This document shows positions 1-12,275 of a stretch of 64,000 bases of DNA, piece by piece (within the stretch, counting starts at the first letter, position 1; every line of letters begins with the position of its first letter). Source of the DNA: Sequoia sempervirens. Lineage: Eukaryota > Streptophyta > Pinopsida > Cupressales > Cupressaceae. Where the stretch lies: the NCBI GenBank assembly GCA_007258455.2, contig VDFB02000002.1, positions 291,283-355,282 of the forward strand, given 5' to 3'. A program made the translations under genes and the position numbers. The notes under the pieces were generated by a model. It saw nothing but the letters and a program-made list of their open reading frames with translations. It did not search any database and was not told where the DNA came from.

Positions 1-135
1 TTAAAGACAAAATACACCTAGAAATGTCTCGTCTCTAGACATGTGCACAATGACAATTTGATAATCTAAGCACATGTTCAAAAAACAAATCACATATGCT
101 CCTATGTACATTGAACACTCATAGCTTGAAAGCAC

Positions 136-713
136 ATGCAGAAGACATTGTCAATGACTATGGCATAATGCAATCTGATATCTTGTGTCTCCAAGAAACA
201 CATATGCATCCCTTTGAGCTAAATACTTTGCTGTAGTATTTTGATAGCTTCTCTATACATAAAATACATGGCATAGCAACTTTAACCAAGAAACATTTAC
301 TCCTGTAAAAAACAAAACAACATGAAACCTCAAATATTGAAGCCATCACATCAACAGTAATGCTATCTAACAAGGAACTCAATGTTTGTAATATTTATGC
401 AAGACCTACAACTACCATAGATGAAGTAATCACAATCTTGCAAATAATTATTGCATCCACAAATTCAGAAAACATGTACATTTTAGGTGATTTTAATGTT
501 GACATGTTTTCAAAAAGCAGAAGCAAAAAAATACTTCACATTTATATGCAGTAGAACAATATACAATTTATGTTGAACGAACAACACAACATGGGCCTGC
601 AACTCAGTCATTGATCACATTTGATGCAACACAACTACAAATATATGCTCTATCTATAAATCAGAAGCATATTGGACTGATCACAATCCAATTTTCCTAA
701 AATTGCATGTTGC
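136..713 (+). pseudogene. Endonuclease/exonuclease/phosphatase domain remnant, probably Helitron-like
   Basis: Broken + strand reading frames show the signature blocks of the EEP (AP-endonuclease-like) fold in the right order. SDILCLQETHMH (about 172-207) holds the metal-binding Glu. VCNIYARP lies near 388-411, LGDFNVDM near 484-506, and TDHNPIFLKL (about 676-707) holds the terminal Asp-His. A stop and small shifts break the frame between blocks, so it is not a working gene. EEP domains occur in LINEs and in some Helitron-type elements. Because an RPA1-like fossil follows on the same strand and no reverse transcriptase is visible, I favour a Helitron-like (Helentron/Helitron2-type) source. 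A Rep/helicase would lie upstream, outside the window. A LINE endonuclease is the main alternative. Confidence 0.6.
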
Positions 714-1146
714 CCAATAGACAAATTCAACTTTATAGAACTTATAGCCTTATATCACTTTTATGCTTTGCAATGTCTTTTTCAATGCTATATCCATTAT
801 TTGTAGGAGATCTATGGATGAAACTAAAATATATTCAAAGCAAATACAAACCACACAAGAAGAATCAACACAACGGTAAAGCACTCATAGTATTATTCCT
901 TCATACTCATTCACCAAAATCACAAATATTCAAATAACATTGTTCCAATTCTTTGCAGGACACCAAAAGATGTATCAAGAAGATAGGCAAAACAAGTGCA
1001 AATTGCACAGGAAGAGTCATCACAATGGTAAAGTGCTTGGTTCTTCATTGTACCGCCATTTTCGCAGCTTGCTAATATTAAATTAGCATTCAATTGACAT
1101 TATCCTTGTTCCTTGTAGGACAAGAGTCAAGAAACCTAAGATTGTT

Positions 1147-2446
1147 TCAATAGAATAGCTAAATGCAAAAAGAGTTGGAGACACCTTCCAATGTGATGTG
1201 CTTGTTGTCTACAAAGCAACATTGGATAAGTTCAACAAAACACTAGAAATGCTACGTGCTGATCTAACAGATCACAAAGCAGAAATGACAATCACATTAA
1301 ATGTTAGTGGAAACCTTGTGTATAAACATGAGCCTAAAATAGTCCCAGGGTCGGCTATTTCAATCTCAAACTTTCAAGTTGCACCTAGGGCAGATTATGA
1401 CAGAGGTGACTGTGATTGCATTTTGATTTTAATAGACATAAGCACCACTGAAAACATCCCACGCAGTCTGTCAAGAGTACAAATTCATTCCAAGTATGAC
1501 TATCAGCCAATTGCTAACAACTATAAATGAGTACCCAACTGGCACAATAGCTGCGCTAGTAGTTGGTGCCAGGAAAATGGGTTCCCAATTTGCAGTTGAC
1601 ATCAAAGATGGCCACACTGATATAGATAGAGCATAGGTATTTCAATCTACAGAACTTTTACCTGTTCTTTCAGTTTCAACCTTTTTTTGTTCTACAGTGT
1701 TCTCTATAACAATTTTCGTAACAAAATCTAATTCTCTCATTGAATTGCAGCTGCTATTACGGTCAACATATGAGCAACAATACTTTGCAATCGATGACCA
1801 GTTGCATACAAATAAAACATCTGCAATGCTTTTCAAGAATGTTGTAAGGAAAACAGACCAAAAGAACACATTTCACACATGTCGGTCAACATTCATCTAT
1901 AACTTGAATGACAAAAGAAGCTTGGAAAAACTCAACAACCTACTACATTCAACTTTTAAGGTAATGACATTCATTGTTTAAAAAACTAGTGCATCCAAAC
2001 TTGTATTTTTGTCTCCTCTAACAATTTTGAACCATATTCTATAGGTTTCTGGTACTCTAAAAGTAGTAAATGTAATTTTGAATCCATTTCATGCATGTTG
2101 TCCAAAATGAAAATTCAAATTCGCTACTTATGGCACACTCCAAGAAAAAACGGCTAACTGCAAACAGTGCAACCAACAAGTCAATTATACATTCTATTTA
2201 CAACTTAAAACTACCATAACAACTTATTACAATCAAACAATTTAGTCTTCAATTGACCAGGTCACCATGCACCGTCTATTGCCCACACTGCAAAAGCTCA
2301 GCTATGAAGACTATATCAAGGACAAGTCAACAGTGATATTCATCCTATGGGATTTCAGCACTGAAGGACATTTTAGCCTTGACCAAAACAATTCCATTGT
2401 TGAAGCCATTTGCATTGAAAAATAGACAAGAAACATCATCAGAAGG
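1147..2446 (+). pseudogene. RPA1-like single-strand DNA-binding protein remnant, exon-like blocks
   Basis: The frame at 1198-1527 reads like the first DNA-binding OB fold of replication protein A large subunit, with the block GSAISISNFQVAP. It continues past the stop with TINEYPTGTIAALVVG. Further blocks at about 1750-1960 and 2045-2435 resemble the C-terminal OB fold, including a zinc-ribbon Cys pair (ANCKQCNQQV, about 2156-2185) and WDFSTEGHF. The blocks are bounded by intron-like signals: AG before 1751, GTAATG at 1960 and ATAG before 2045. RPA-like genes are known cargo of plant Helitrons, and the EEP fossil just upstream supports that origin. Internal stops and frame changes mark it as decayed. 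A degraded host RPA1 copy cannot be excluded. Confidence 0.6.
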
Positions 2447-3139
2447 TAATGAAGTCATTCATATGTAAAAATTTTCTCTTGTGAACCAGCACCTCAAATC
2501 ACTGTCCATGCAAACTATGTTTCTAATACATAGCATTTTCTTGGCTTTACAGGAAACTAGGAATACAGGAGTACAGATTTACATTGTTCAGACTTTAACT
2601 TTTTCACCTTTCCATGCTCCAAGACATTTCACTGGTTTTCACATGTTAAAGACATCTTTGGTTTTAAAATATCTATTGCTACTATACATTTAGACACTTT
2701 TATAGGTTATTATGTTAAAGTCTTCTCGAATATGGACATCTGAAACTCTAATTTTGTTTTTGTACCTACAAAGAAAATGGTTCTTTACGTACGTTTGACA
2801 TATATGTTCAATAATTATTACCCCTCTATGCATAATGCCATTCAAACTATATATTTTAAATGTTTCCTTTTGCATTTTGTCATTCTTAGCTTTTCCAATA
2901 TTTTCTCTTTGATTCTTATGTTTTCAAGAGTTTATGGTGACTGGGTAGAAGTTATTATGGTTGCACACTCTAGACCCATTAAAAAGTTACTTGAGACAAT
3001 AAATAGTTATTTTCCTCTAGCTTTTTTCATTTTATGCTGTTAATGCAACCAAGTCTCGACCCTACTTTTATGCATTGTACTTTATAGTCACTTTTCCATC
3101 ACGCATTCTAATGTATAAAGTACACTCCTGTATACACAA

Positions 3140-3300
3140 ATCCATTTGTTGCTTTCACTGCATATATGCATATTTACATGTATATATGCCTCTATGTCCA
3201 TATGCACATATGCACATATTCATGCATGCATGTATACATCTAAGCTTCTATGTATCCTTGTATGCGTATACATGCGTCCATGTATTTATGGATGTGCCAG
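3140..3300. repeat. Degenerate TATGCATC/TATGTATC array
   Basis: The stretch consists of loosely repeated 4- and 8-base words such as TATGCATA, TACATGTA and CCATGTAT, with no fixed period. Both strands read almost the same because the words are near-palindromic (ATGCAT, ACATGT). Confidence 0.6.
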
Positions 3301-4512
3301 TCTAGCCTTGTACCAATTTATTATGTTCTATAGATATCGCATATAGGAACACAAATTAGCTCTTTCACCATAGATAGCAGTTGTTTTCATAAATGCCAAA
3401 TCGAGCTTATATGTATCAGGATACATATATACTCACACTTAAAACTATTGATTTATGATCTCTTTTGTTCCATTTTCGTAGACATGTTACTATTGCAATC
3501 AAATGTGTAAAGCATTGATGTCCAAAGAAATTAGAAACGAGAGTGGCAATATGTTACACAACCTTGTGTTATGCCTTTATAGCAGTTTTCTCATTGCATT
3601 TCAAGAAACGAAGAAACTAAAATTTTATTCATATTATTTCATCTATGGCATTTACAGCTTTTCCAATAATTATTACAAGCATAGAGTTTAGTGTTGAATA
3701 GTTCTATTGTTCATGTCATGGCTTCAACATTGTTCATGTCAAATTGTATTATCTGACAAAGTTAACATGTGAAAACCAAAGTGTCCACTGTGAACACTTA
3801 TTGCATTCCATGGGACCACATTTCTTTGAGGATGTTTTTTGAACAATTCACTTCCCTTGTATATGCTTCCATATTTTGCATATGTGCCTATGAGCACGTT
3901 AACTATAATAGTTCACAAAATTCCTTTATTTTGTATGCTGTCATCATAGCAAAAAAGCTCAAAGCAATTACAGAATTTAGGTTTTGAGAACACAGGCTTA
4001 TAGAACACAAAAATAATAGACACAAAGTAATAAAGATGCATAGCAAGTGGCTTAACTCTATATTAAATGACCAAAGTACCCTATCCATGCATGGTCACCA
4101 AGCCACTCCAATGCATTCACCTCCAGCCAGATGCCATTTGATGCATTTAATTTGCATTCATGCATTGAGCTCACAATTTCCTGATATTCTAATGCATTTA
4201 ATCTGTATTCATGGATTACGTACCTCTAGCCACCAACATTTAAACTATTCCTTTGCTTAAATTTATTTAATCAATTTATACGTTTGCATTTTCCCAAGTT
4301 TCTAAAACGAAAATGATTTATAAAGCTACTCAAACGAATAGAAAAATAGATATATGCAAATTTTCTAATATATAAAATAGCAGAGCTCAAAATTCAAACT
4401 TTACAAAAAAATAAGTAATATGTTAAATGGAAAAATGTGATTGGCCAATGCTGCCAGTTAAAAGAATTCCGCACAAATGCATAGGAAAATTAAAGATGGG
4501 TTCACAAGAAAG

Positions 4513-4656
4513 AGCTTTTGATTCTAAATCCATATGCATAGTTTGATTAAAACTAGTGGTTGAAGGTACATAGTCCACTGATGCAAACTCAATGCATTGA
4601 ATAACATCTGACTAAAGGAGACACTATTTGGATTGCTAGTTAGTCTTTGAATATAT
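4513..4656 (+). repeat. Left arm of a 145-bp inverted repeat
   Basis: The reverse complement of this segment matches 6130-6274 at roughly 83% by eye. Shared blocks include TGTACCTTCAACCACTAG, TTTTAATCAAA and CAAAGACTAA. The arms enclose about 1.5 kb containing a TATGTATC array. A looser copy of part of the unit lies near 4125-4245. Confidence 0.65.
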
Positions 4657-4759
4657 AACAAGGTTCAAGGAAAAAACTCTCATTACCACACATGTTGACA
4701 TAATTTTGGTTCCAAAGCTCTCTTTATGAGACCGCTTTGCAGTAATAAAAAATATACAA

Positions 4760-5180
4760 ACTTTACAGGGCTCACATGCATCCATGCATCCTGCCCAGAG
4801 ATATGCATAGACATGCATCCATGTGTACTGTAATACACGCATGTATGTACACATGCAGCCATGGATATATGTATCTATGCAAATTCAAATGCAATCCATG
4901 GATATTTCCTTACATGTATATTTAAGTATTATGTATCCAACTATGCATCTATCTATCTATCCATGCAACTATGTTTCTATGTATTCTTCTACCTATAGAT
5001 GCATCCACGCATATATGTATCTGTGTTTCTATGTGCAGATGTATACAGGAATCTATCCATATATGTGTCGATGTATCTATGAATACATCTATTCATAGAT
5101 ATATGTATCTATGCATCTATGGATACCATGATAGATGTCCACATCCATGTATCTATGGATACATGTATCAAGTAGCTCAG
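4760..5180. repeat. Degenerate TATGTATC/TATGCATC array
   Basis: This is a long run of TATG, TATC and CATC words, including ATCTATCTATCTATCC near 4949-4964 and TATGTATCTATGCATC near 5102-5117. It is the longest such array in the left part of the window. Confidence 0.65.
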
Positions 5181-6129
5181 TTCGAGGTCTTGACTCTGCA
5201 GCAACGACATCTCTTGTGACTACACAGATCTACAGAATAACAAAAAATGAAATGCTCAAAGTAATCACAATGCATCTCTAGTCACTTAAATCTATATTAC
5301 ATGATAAGTCCACATTCCGTTTAATGCATTCACTTTGAAACACAATCAAGAAAATAGCTACATACCATTTTCCAAATTAAAAAAACAACTTTGGAAACAT
5401 CAACTTCTAGAATTAAATACCAATATGCACAAAGTGATCATATTACCCTAACTAAATGACTATGAAGCACATGTTACCTATGCAATCTAAAATCTAAAGA
5501 TACATACCATCCTTATGCACCTATGCACAAATACATACTGTCTAACATATATACGTAATTACATGTACACATATATACATGAAAACCTGTATGCATGGAT
5601 GCATACAAAGACTATGTTTCATGGGATTATTAAAGAGTTCACTTGCTTTCTATATGGTTCCATACTTTGCATGTGTGCCTATGAGGACAATAATCACAAT
5701 ATTTGACAATATTCCTCTATCCTTTATGACAACTCATTGGTTCCAAAGCTCTCTTTATGGGACAGTTGTGCATTGTCTCCAAGACTCAGATGAATCCTTG
5801 GTATTTCAAGGAAAAATTCAATTGGATAACACTAAAAATGATCTAAACAATGATTTTATAATCAAAGTATCCAAATGAATTGCAACAATGTGAAACCCAA
5901 CTTCCATTTAAGATGTACAATGAAAGTAAATAGAAGGAAAAATGCATTTGCTTCAAAGTTTGTAAATCAATTTCAACAGATTGTCTAGCCATTGTCCAAA
6001 ATATGGTTTTCTATCAGCATAGTCCTTGAACCTTCTTTAGGTCTGACTACTACTTTGTTAATTGACTTTGATTGAAAGGTCAAAATGTGAAATGTGCCCA
6101 AGGATACTTATACTTATTTATCTCTTTTA

Positions 6130-6274
6130 ATTGTTATGTATTCAAAGACTAATTAGCAATCCAAACAGTCTCCCCTTTAGTCAAATGCCATTCAATGCAT
6201 TAATTTTGTATCAATGAATTATGTACCTTCAACCACTAGTTTTAATCAAAGTATGCGTATGGATTCAGAATCAA
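6130..6274 (-). repeat. Right arm of the 145-bp inverted repeat
   Basis: It pairs with 4513-4656 in inverted orientation. A TATGTATC array follows directly on its right side. Confidence 0.65.
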
Positions 6275-6299
6275 ACTCTCAAAATAAATGCATATATAA

Positions 6300-6600
6300 A
6301 TGTGTCTTTTTCTCCATTTCATTATGTATCTATGTATCCATAGATGCAATCATGCATATATCGATTTATGCATATCTTGCCATCTCTCCATGCATCTGTC
6401 TATATATGTATGACTGTATCTATGGGTGCATGTATACATTGATTTATGCATATATGCACCTATGAATTGTATACACACATCCATGTATATATGCATCTAT
6501 TGATATTTTGCATGGATACATGTATATATGCATGTATGGACTCATGCACCCATGTATTTGTCTTTGTGTCTACCCATCTACAGATGCATATATGCATATC
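6300..6600. repeat. Degenerate TATGCATC array
   Basis: The same word set as the other arrays (TATGTATC, CATGCATA, TATATGCA). The apparent open frames here are by-products of the short period, not genes. Confidence 0.6.
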
Positions 6601-6794
6601 TCATCATTCTCTCAATTCCTTCTCTTTTTTGCACTTACATTGCTCATTCTTCTTTACCACCCTTACATATCTTTATCTATCTATAGCTCAAATATACCTT
6701 CATCCATCAGAACAAAATTCACACCATACCAAAGAAAAAAATGAAGAAAATATCAAGGTTATGCAATTAAACACTGAGGGCTTTGAAAATAACT

Positions 6795-7730
6795 ATCATA
6801 ACATAGAGTTGTATTCAAGACTTCCTTTCAAAACGTTTTTTCTAAATCCTATTTATTGTAGATAACTAAGAGCACATGTCACAGTTTCTTGGAGGCTAAA
6901 ATGTATAATCAGATTTCATAAATATTTACATGTATCCATGCATTCAAATGCATCATTAAGTATCCTTAATACACTTGGTCAAAAAACAATAATGTATTAT
7001 TCTTTTGTTTCCATCATAAATTTTTTTTGTACATCTTTCAAATGCAAATTGTTTCTGACATTTTCTAACTTTGTGCACACAGGCATATATAGATTCTTGT
7101 TTACTTACCAAATTACATGGACACGTGTACACATCAATGCATGCATAAATGTTTACCTTCATCCATACATTTACGCATTCCTTCGATATATGCATTGCTA
7201 ATAAATAGTTAATTTTCCCTATTTTCTTTCATTTAATACTGCAAATGCAAATTGAGTCTCATTGTTAACATAGACTTGTACTCAAGAGTTCTTTTCAAAA
7301 TGTCTTTTGTAAATCATGTTTCTTATAGATTCCTAAAATCACATATGACAGTTCCCCAAAGGCTAAAATGTATATTCAGATTTCACAAATATTTACATCT
7401 ATCCATGCATTCAAATGCATCATTAGATATACTTTATACACTTGTTCCACAAACACTAATGTATTGTTGCTTTCTTTCAATCAGTAATGTTTTTTTAGTT
7501 CCTGTTTAAAATACAAATTGTTTCTAACATTTCTAACTTTATGGACATAGGCATATATAGATTCTTCTTAACATACCAAATTACATGGACACATGTACAC
7601 ATCCATGCATGCATAAATATTTACATGGATCCATATTTTAATGCTTTTCTTTGATATATGCATTCATACTAACTAGTTTATTTCTCTTGTTTTCTTTCAT
7701 TTAATACTGCAAATGCAACTTCAGTCTCAT
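6795..7730 (+). repeat. Tandem duplication, unit about 467 bp
   Basis: Segment 6795-7261 is repeated at 7262-7730. Aligned anchors include ACATAGAGTT at 6801 against ACATAGACTT at 7268, and AATATTTACA at 6921 against 7388; the offset is 467 in both cases. Matching continues through AAATGCATCATTA, GGCATATATAGATTCTT and CCAAATTACATGGACAC. Identity is roughly 80% by eye. Confidence 0.75.
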
Positions 7731-7860
7731 CATGCTTTCATGGTTGTTCAGATGCCAAGGATGCTTTTCACTCTTCTATGCGTTATGTGCACCTGGATAC
7801 ATGTATACATGCATCCATGTATACTTAAATTCTTCAAGCATTGTTACAAATGTTTCTCTC
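7672..7860 (+). repeat. Dispersed repeat, copy 1 of the 8850-9036 unit
   Basis: This stretch overlaps the end of the 467-bp duplication and matches 8850-9036. Shared blocks are TAGTTTATTTCTC, TTTTCTTTCATTTAATACT, TTTTCACTCTTCTATGC and GGATACATGTATACATGC. Confidence 0.7.
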
Positions 7861-7910
7861 AATAATTCAGATGCAAAGTGCTATAAACATGTAAACTATT
7901 TTATTGTACC

Positions 7911-8395
7911 TACATTTTATCTTACGTAATAAGGTTCTTTATATCTTTTCAAATTATTTTTTGTTTAAAATATATACAAAAAAAAAAATTATTCGTATTA
8001 CATTAACAACATTCAAATCTAATTTATAATAAAATCAATACCTTTGTACTGGTTCATCTAAGAATTTATCGTAACATTTAATTCACTTATTACATTTTAA
8101 TAAGTCAACTTATTACATTTTATTTTATATATACACAAATTTTATCTTAGGTAATAAGGTTCTTTATTATATCTTTGCAAATTACTTTTTGTTTATTATA
8201 TATACACAAATTTTTAATCATATTACATAAACAAGATTAAAATCTTATTTATAATAAAATCAATAGCTTTCTAGTGATTCATCTAAGAATTTATTGTAAT
8301 ATAATTACATTGTTCTATACACAAAAATATGTTTTCGTATTACATAGACAGGATTAAAATCTTATTTATAATAAAATCAATAGCTTTATATAATA
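7911..8395 (+). repeat. Tandem repeat, unit about 225 bp, two full and one partial copy
   Basis: TTATCTTACGTAATAAGG at 7917 recurs as TTATCTTAGGTAATAAGG at 8142, followed in both by TTCTTTAT, a TTTGTTT segment and TTATAATAAAATCAATA. The second half appears a third time at about 8335-8390. All copies are extremely AT-rich. Confidence 0.7.
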
Positions 8396-8849
8396 GTAAC
8401 CTTCATACTACATTAAAAAAAAAGATTGATTAATCTTAGAAGAGTTTATACTCAAATGAGCTACCCCTATCAATCTTCCACCTAACACTAATGTTTCTAT
8501 TAGCACTTGCATATTGTGATATGATAAACTAAAATAACTCAGTTGCATTAATTAACATAGCATGTGTTTTAGAACAGTACACTAAACATAATTTTATTTA
8601 CAAGCAGACATAGAAGCAAAAAAAGAGATATGGTAAACTTTGTTTCACCATGCATATAAATATGGGTCATGCAAAGAATGCATTTTCCTTTTTTTCCCAC
8701 ACACATGTTTTTTGTAAATAGTTGCAAATGATATTTGATGCTTTAGAAATATTCCTACATCAAAACTTTCTTCCAATTAAAATGACTAATGAATTTATCG
8801 AGCAAAAGGTTTTTAAAAATAAAAAATAAAAAATAGTGCATTGGTCATA

Positions 8850-9036
8850 AATAGTTTATTTCTCCTATTTTCTTTCATTTAATACTTCAAATGTGAGCTG
8901 AGTCTCCTCGTGCTTTAAGACTCATTCAGATGTCGACGATGATTTTCACTCTTCTATGCATTGTGTGCATGTGGATACATGTATACATGCATACATGTAT
9001 ACATAGATGTCTCAAGCATTATTACAAATGTTTCAA
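8850..9036 (+). repeat. Dispersed repeat, copy 2 of the 7672-7860 unit
   Basis: Matches 7672-7860 over about 190 bp and ends in the near-palindromic run ACATGTATACATGCATAC. It ends the zone of TGCA-rich repeats. Confidence 0.7.
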
Positions 9037-9059
9037 ATTGTTTGCATTCAATGATTAAT

Positions 9060-11978
9060 ACAAATTAATAATGCATTCTTGCTTCCTAATTAAGATCATA
9101 AAGAATCTTCCTTCTCACAAATGTATACATACACACATAAAAATACAAGTATTCATTGCTATATCTATAAAAAAAGTCCACGTACGCATGGTACCCATAA
9201 ATACAATTTTGCATGCATCCATCCACACATGTTAACTGTTCACATGTCTATATGGACCACGTTGCCCATGCACCCTAAAAATTCCATGCATTAGTGCGCC
9301 ATTGAAAATTACTTCAAAATTTTATAGCTATTTTTAATACATTTATATTCTTATCTCCTATCTAATTACTTTTTCTAACTCATAGCTACATGCCTTTTAC
9401 CCCTCGGCAGGAACTCGACGCTTGTGTCACTTGTTAAATGAGAATTATATTAAATTTATGAGATTATTTGTGCTATTTAAAATATGTCAACAATATTTAG
9501 TGAAAAATAATTTGTGATAAAAGATAAAATTATCTTGATATTTTACACATGCATAATAATTACATGATATTATTTCTAAAAAACAAACAAATAAAGAAAG
9601 GGGGGGAAATGAAAATAAAAACCATTTAAATTGTTTAATTTTATATATATGTTAATTCTTATATAAGGATTATTTAAATTATTCTAATATAGTAGGTGGT
9701 TCTTCTCGATAGTTTTATATCCAATAAATAAAATTATATAAGCAAGATAACATATATATTTTATTTAACTTTGTTGTCCAACCTAATTTTCTAGGGCTTG
9801 GGAGTTCTTGGGTGGCATGATTTAGCAAATATAACTAAATTACATTGGTGAGTTCCTCAATATATAATCTCATAATCAAAGATTAAGCCTAAGAAATGTA
9901 GACACAATAAATTACAACATGCCAACAAACGTAAGCTTTGTTAAAAATTAGATTTAACCTTAACCTTGGTTCTCGTATGCAGGTAGGCCCAAGACAAATA
10001 TAAAGCATAGAAGTAAGAGATAAAGAAATATGACTTTTAGTAACTTAAATCCATAGCTAATTGGTTATGGCATTGCAAGTCTTTTGACTCACGACATTGA
10101 TACAATACATCATATAGTGTATGCTAATTGTGTTCATTCAAAAATATTTTTGTTATTTTACATGATAAAAATTGGATAGTACAAAGTAGTGTAGCAAAGT
10201 CTTGTGGGTGGAGAGGTACATGCATTTCATTTGCAAATGGGTAGGGGAATTGGTCTACTATTGTTGAATCTAATAAGTTTCCTTTTTGAATCCTTCTATG
10301 TATGTTCAAGAAACAAGGATAAAAAAATATCATGATTATTATATACATAATTCTCTTCATAATTGAATTATGATTTAGAAGCATCTAGTATAAGTTAGTA
10401 AAAAAACATTAGATAGTAGTATGTTATTTTTGTTTTGGATCTTCATATTTCCTTTTGTTGTGATTTGAAGTAAAATGATATTACTTATTCTTACTGTAAT
10501 ACATCTACTTACTCCACCATGATGATTATTATTATATCAAGGACAACAAGGTTCATACTTAGATAGCATTTAATCTTGATTGAATTATGCCTGTAGATAT
10601 ATGGGTTTGGACACTATATTAAAATGGTTTTGTTTTTTTCAAAATTCAAGCTAAACCTTATTTAGGGGAAGGTATTTTGGGAAGCCTTGTGATTCTTCAC
10701 AAGCAACTATCATTCATTTTATTTTAACATTATAGATTAAGTGGTTTTGGTCACATTGCTAATATTGGATTTTAAATCTAAAGTTGGAATTTTGCTTTTG
10801 ATTATTGTTTTGGAATCCATGAAAATTCAATTGTAGGAATGAGTAGATACTCTTGTTTATACATTTTAGTTAATATTTTGATAGTTATTATCTTGAAATT
10901 TGGTTATTAACTACTATCTAACCTTGGAATAATCTTTGGTATTATTTTAGTTATAATATTATCTTCTAATAAAGTGGGTTTCCCTAGGTAAAGTAGTTAT
11001 TTTTATCGTGTTTGTTAATTTTGTGATATAGATGTACTTAATAGGAAGTGTCAATAAGCAATGATATTTGTACGTGTATATGAGGATATATATATATATA
11101 TATATGCGTATTTAAATGCAGATTTTTAAATATAATTCCATGTTAGTTACAGTTAAAATCTATAGTTTGAATAGTTATTATTTTGATTTCAAGCAAACTA
11201 TTGGGAAATCTAAGTGCTTGGTTATGAATTTAATAGTGTTCATTGGATCACAAACTTATCAAGTTGTTACCTTTGAAATTATGTTTTATAGCATGATAAA
11301 AGGAGATAAATTATGCTTTGTAATGAGTTCTCATTGGCCATTTCATTATGTTGGGTATTAAGCATTAGTTGGACAAACGTAATATGCATGAATGAGTTTT
11401 GTCAAATTATCAGGGATCAATTCAATAATCCTTATGTTGTTAATACGTCCTCACTGAGTTTTATTGGGTTATTGTTGGTCAATAAAATGAGTTGGGAGAA
11501 CTCAAGTTGTTGAACTATGGTGCCTCTGTGAAACATATATGTAGGCAAGGCCATCAAGTGATGAGCCCTTGACGCATTAGGTCGGGCCCCTAGGACTGTT
11601 CTTCTGAGTCTTGTATGTGACTTGTCATACTGTAAACTACCATTGATTTATATGGCTTGCTTAGTAATCATGAGCCAACTACCCTTGATCTTATGTTTGT
11701 GCCAAGTCATGTAGACCTTATAAGTATAGGTATTGGGAGAGAGGATTTTTGACATGATGAAATGTAAGAGGTATGTTAAGTAGACTCTAATGCTAAAAAA
11801 AAATAGAAAATAATTTATATCTTTGTTTCTATCTAGTATGATCATTGACTATAGTTGTAAGTAGTGAATTGTGTTGTCATTGTCTTTTAAGTAAAGGAAA
11901 AAAAAAATATCGAGAAAATTAGTAAAGTTGTTACGAATTGTTAGGTTATTTAGAGTTTAAAATGTGGGCATGACAAAA
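9060..11978. other. AT-rich stretch without recognisable genes
   Basis: I see no gene. The segment around 11515-11640 is less AT-rich (GGTCGGGCCCCTAGGACTG) and, with GTGGGCATGACA near 11965-11976, recalls the end of a plant gypsy LTR, but no partner LTR was found. A (TA)n run sits at about 11090-11105. The frames here carry no motif I recognise. Confidence 0.5.
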
Positions 11979-12258
11979 AAGTGGAAAATACCTCAAATGG
12001 GACTAAGTAACCAACCTAGGTGACTTAGTCCCACTAGGGATTTTTAAGGTGGATTTCACAAAATTTGAGTGGTTTGAATGTTACTTGTTTAGATTTGTAT
12101 GATTTGTGAGTGGAATAGGCCTTAAATTAAAAAATCATGAGCATTAGGGGCCTATAAATATAGTTTTTAAGGGATGATCGATGTAAGGGTGTCTAAAATA
12201 GGACCAAAATAATCACAACATTGTCTCTTTCTTGAAGAGTATACAATTTTTGGCATCA
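11979..12258 (-). repeat. Truncated 3' LTR of Tat element 1
   Basis: This segment aligns with 27245-27523 from the block GTGGAAAATACCTCAAA to ACAATTTTTGGC and diverges abruptly on both sides. Read on the minus strand it starts TGATGCCAAAAATTG, directly after a purine-rich tract. It carries the LTR hairpin motif at 11999-12033. Confidence 0.7.
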
Positions 12259-12263
12259 AATTA

Positions 12264-12275
12264 AGCCCCCACTTT
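12264..12275 (-). promoter_or_regulatory. Polypurine tract of Tat element 1
   Basis: The minus strand reads TAAAGTGGGGGCTT just upstream of the TG that opens the 3' LTR. This is the expected place and composition for the plus-strand DNA synthesis primer. A near-identical tract occurs at the equivalent place of Tat element 2 (about 31843-31856). Confidence 0.6.

Larger units (their letters stand above)
2460..9060. other. AT-rich gene-free region with degenerate short-period repeats
   Basis: No convincing gene is visible. The many short open frames here translate to runs rich in Met, Tyr, Ile, Cys and His, because the DNA is built from TATG, CATC, ATAC and TGCA words. Several larger duplications are listed separately. 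The region may be the non-coding part of the Helitron-like element or independent repeat-derived DNA. I see no promoter or terminator that I could defend. Confidence 0.6.

Noticed and set aside
3075..3346. Open frames rich in Cys, His, Tyr and Met as small secreted or zinc proteins
   Set aside because: They are produced by TATG/CATC word arrays, and similar frames occur in every cluster of these words on both strands.
4823..5219. Two overlapping + strand frames of 91 and 82 codons as genes
   Set aside because: Both are driven by the TATGTATC array; there is no domain and the overlap in two frames is typical of short-period DNA.
11515..11640. Possible tRNA or structured RNA in a GC-richer patch
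   Set aside because: I could not find a cloverleaf or the A and B box pattern; it more likely belongs to an old LTR.
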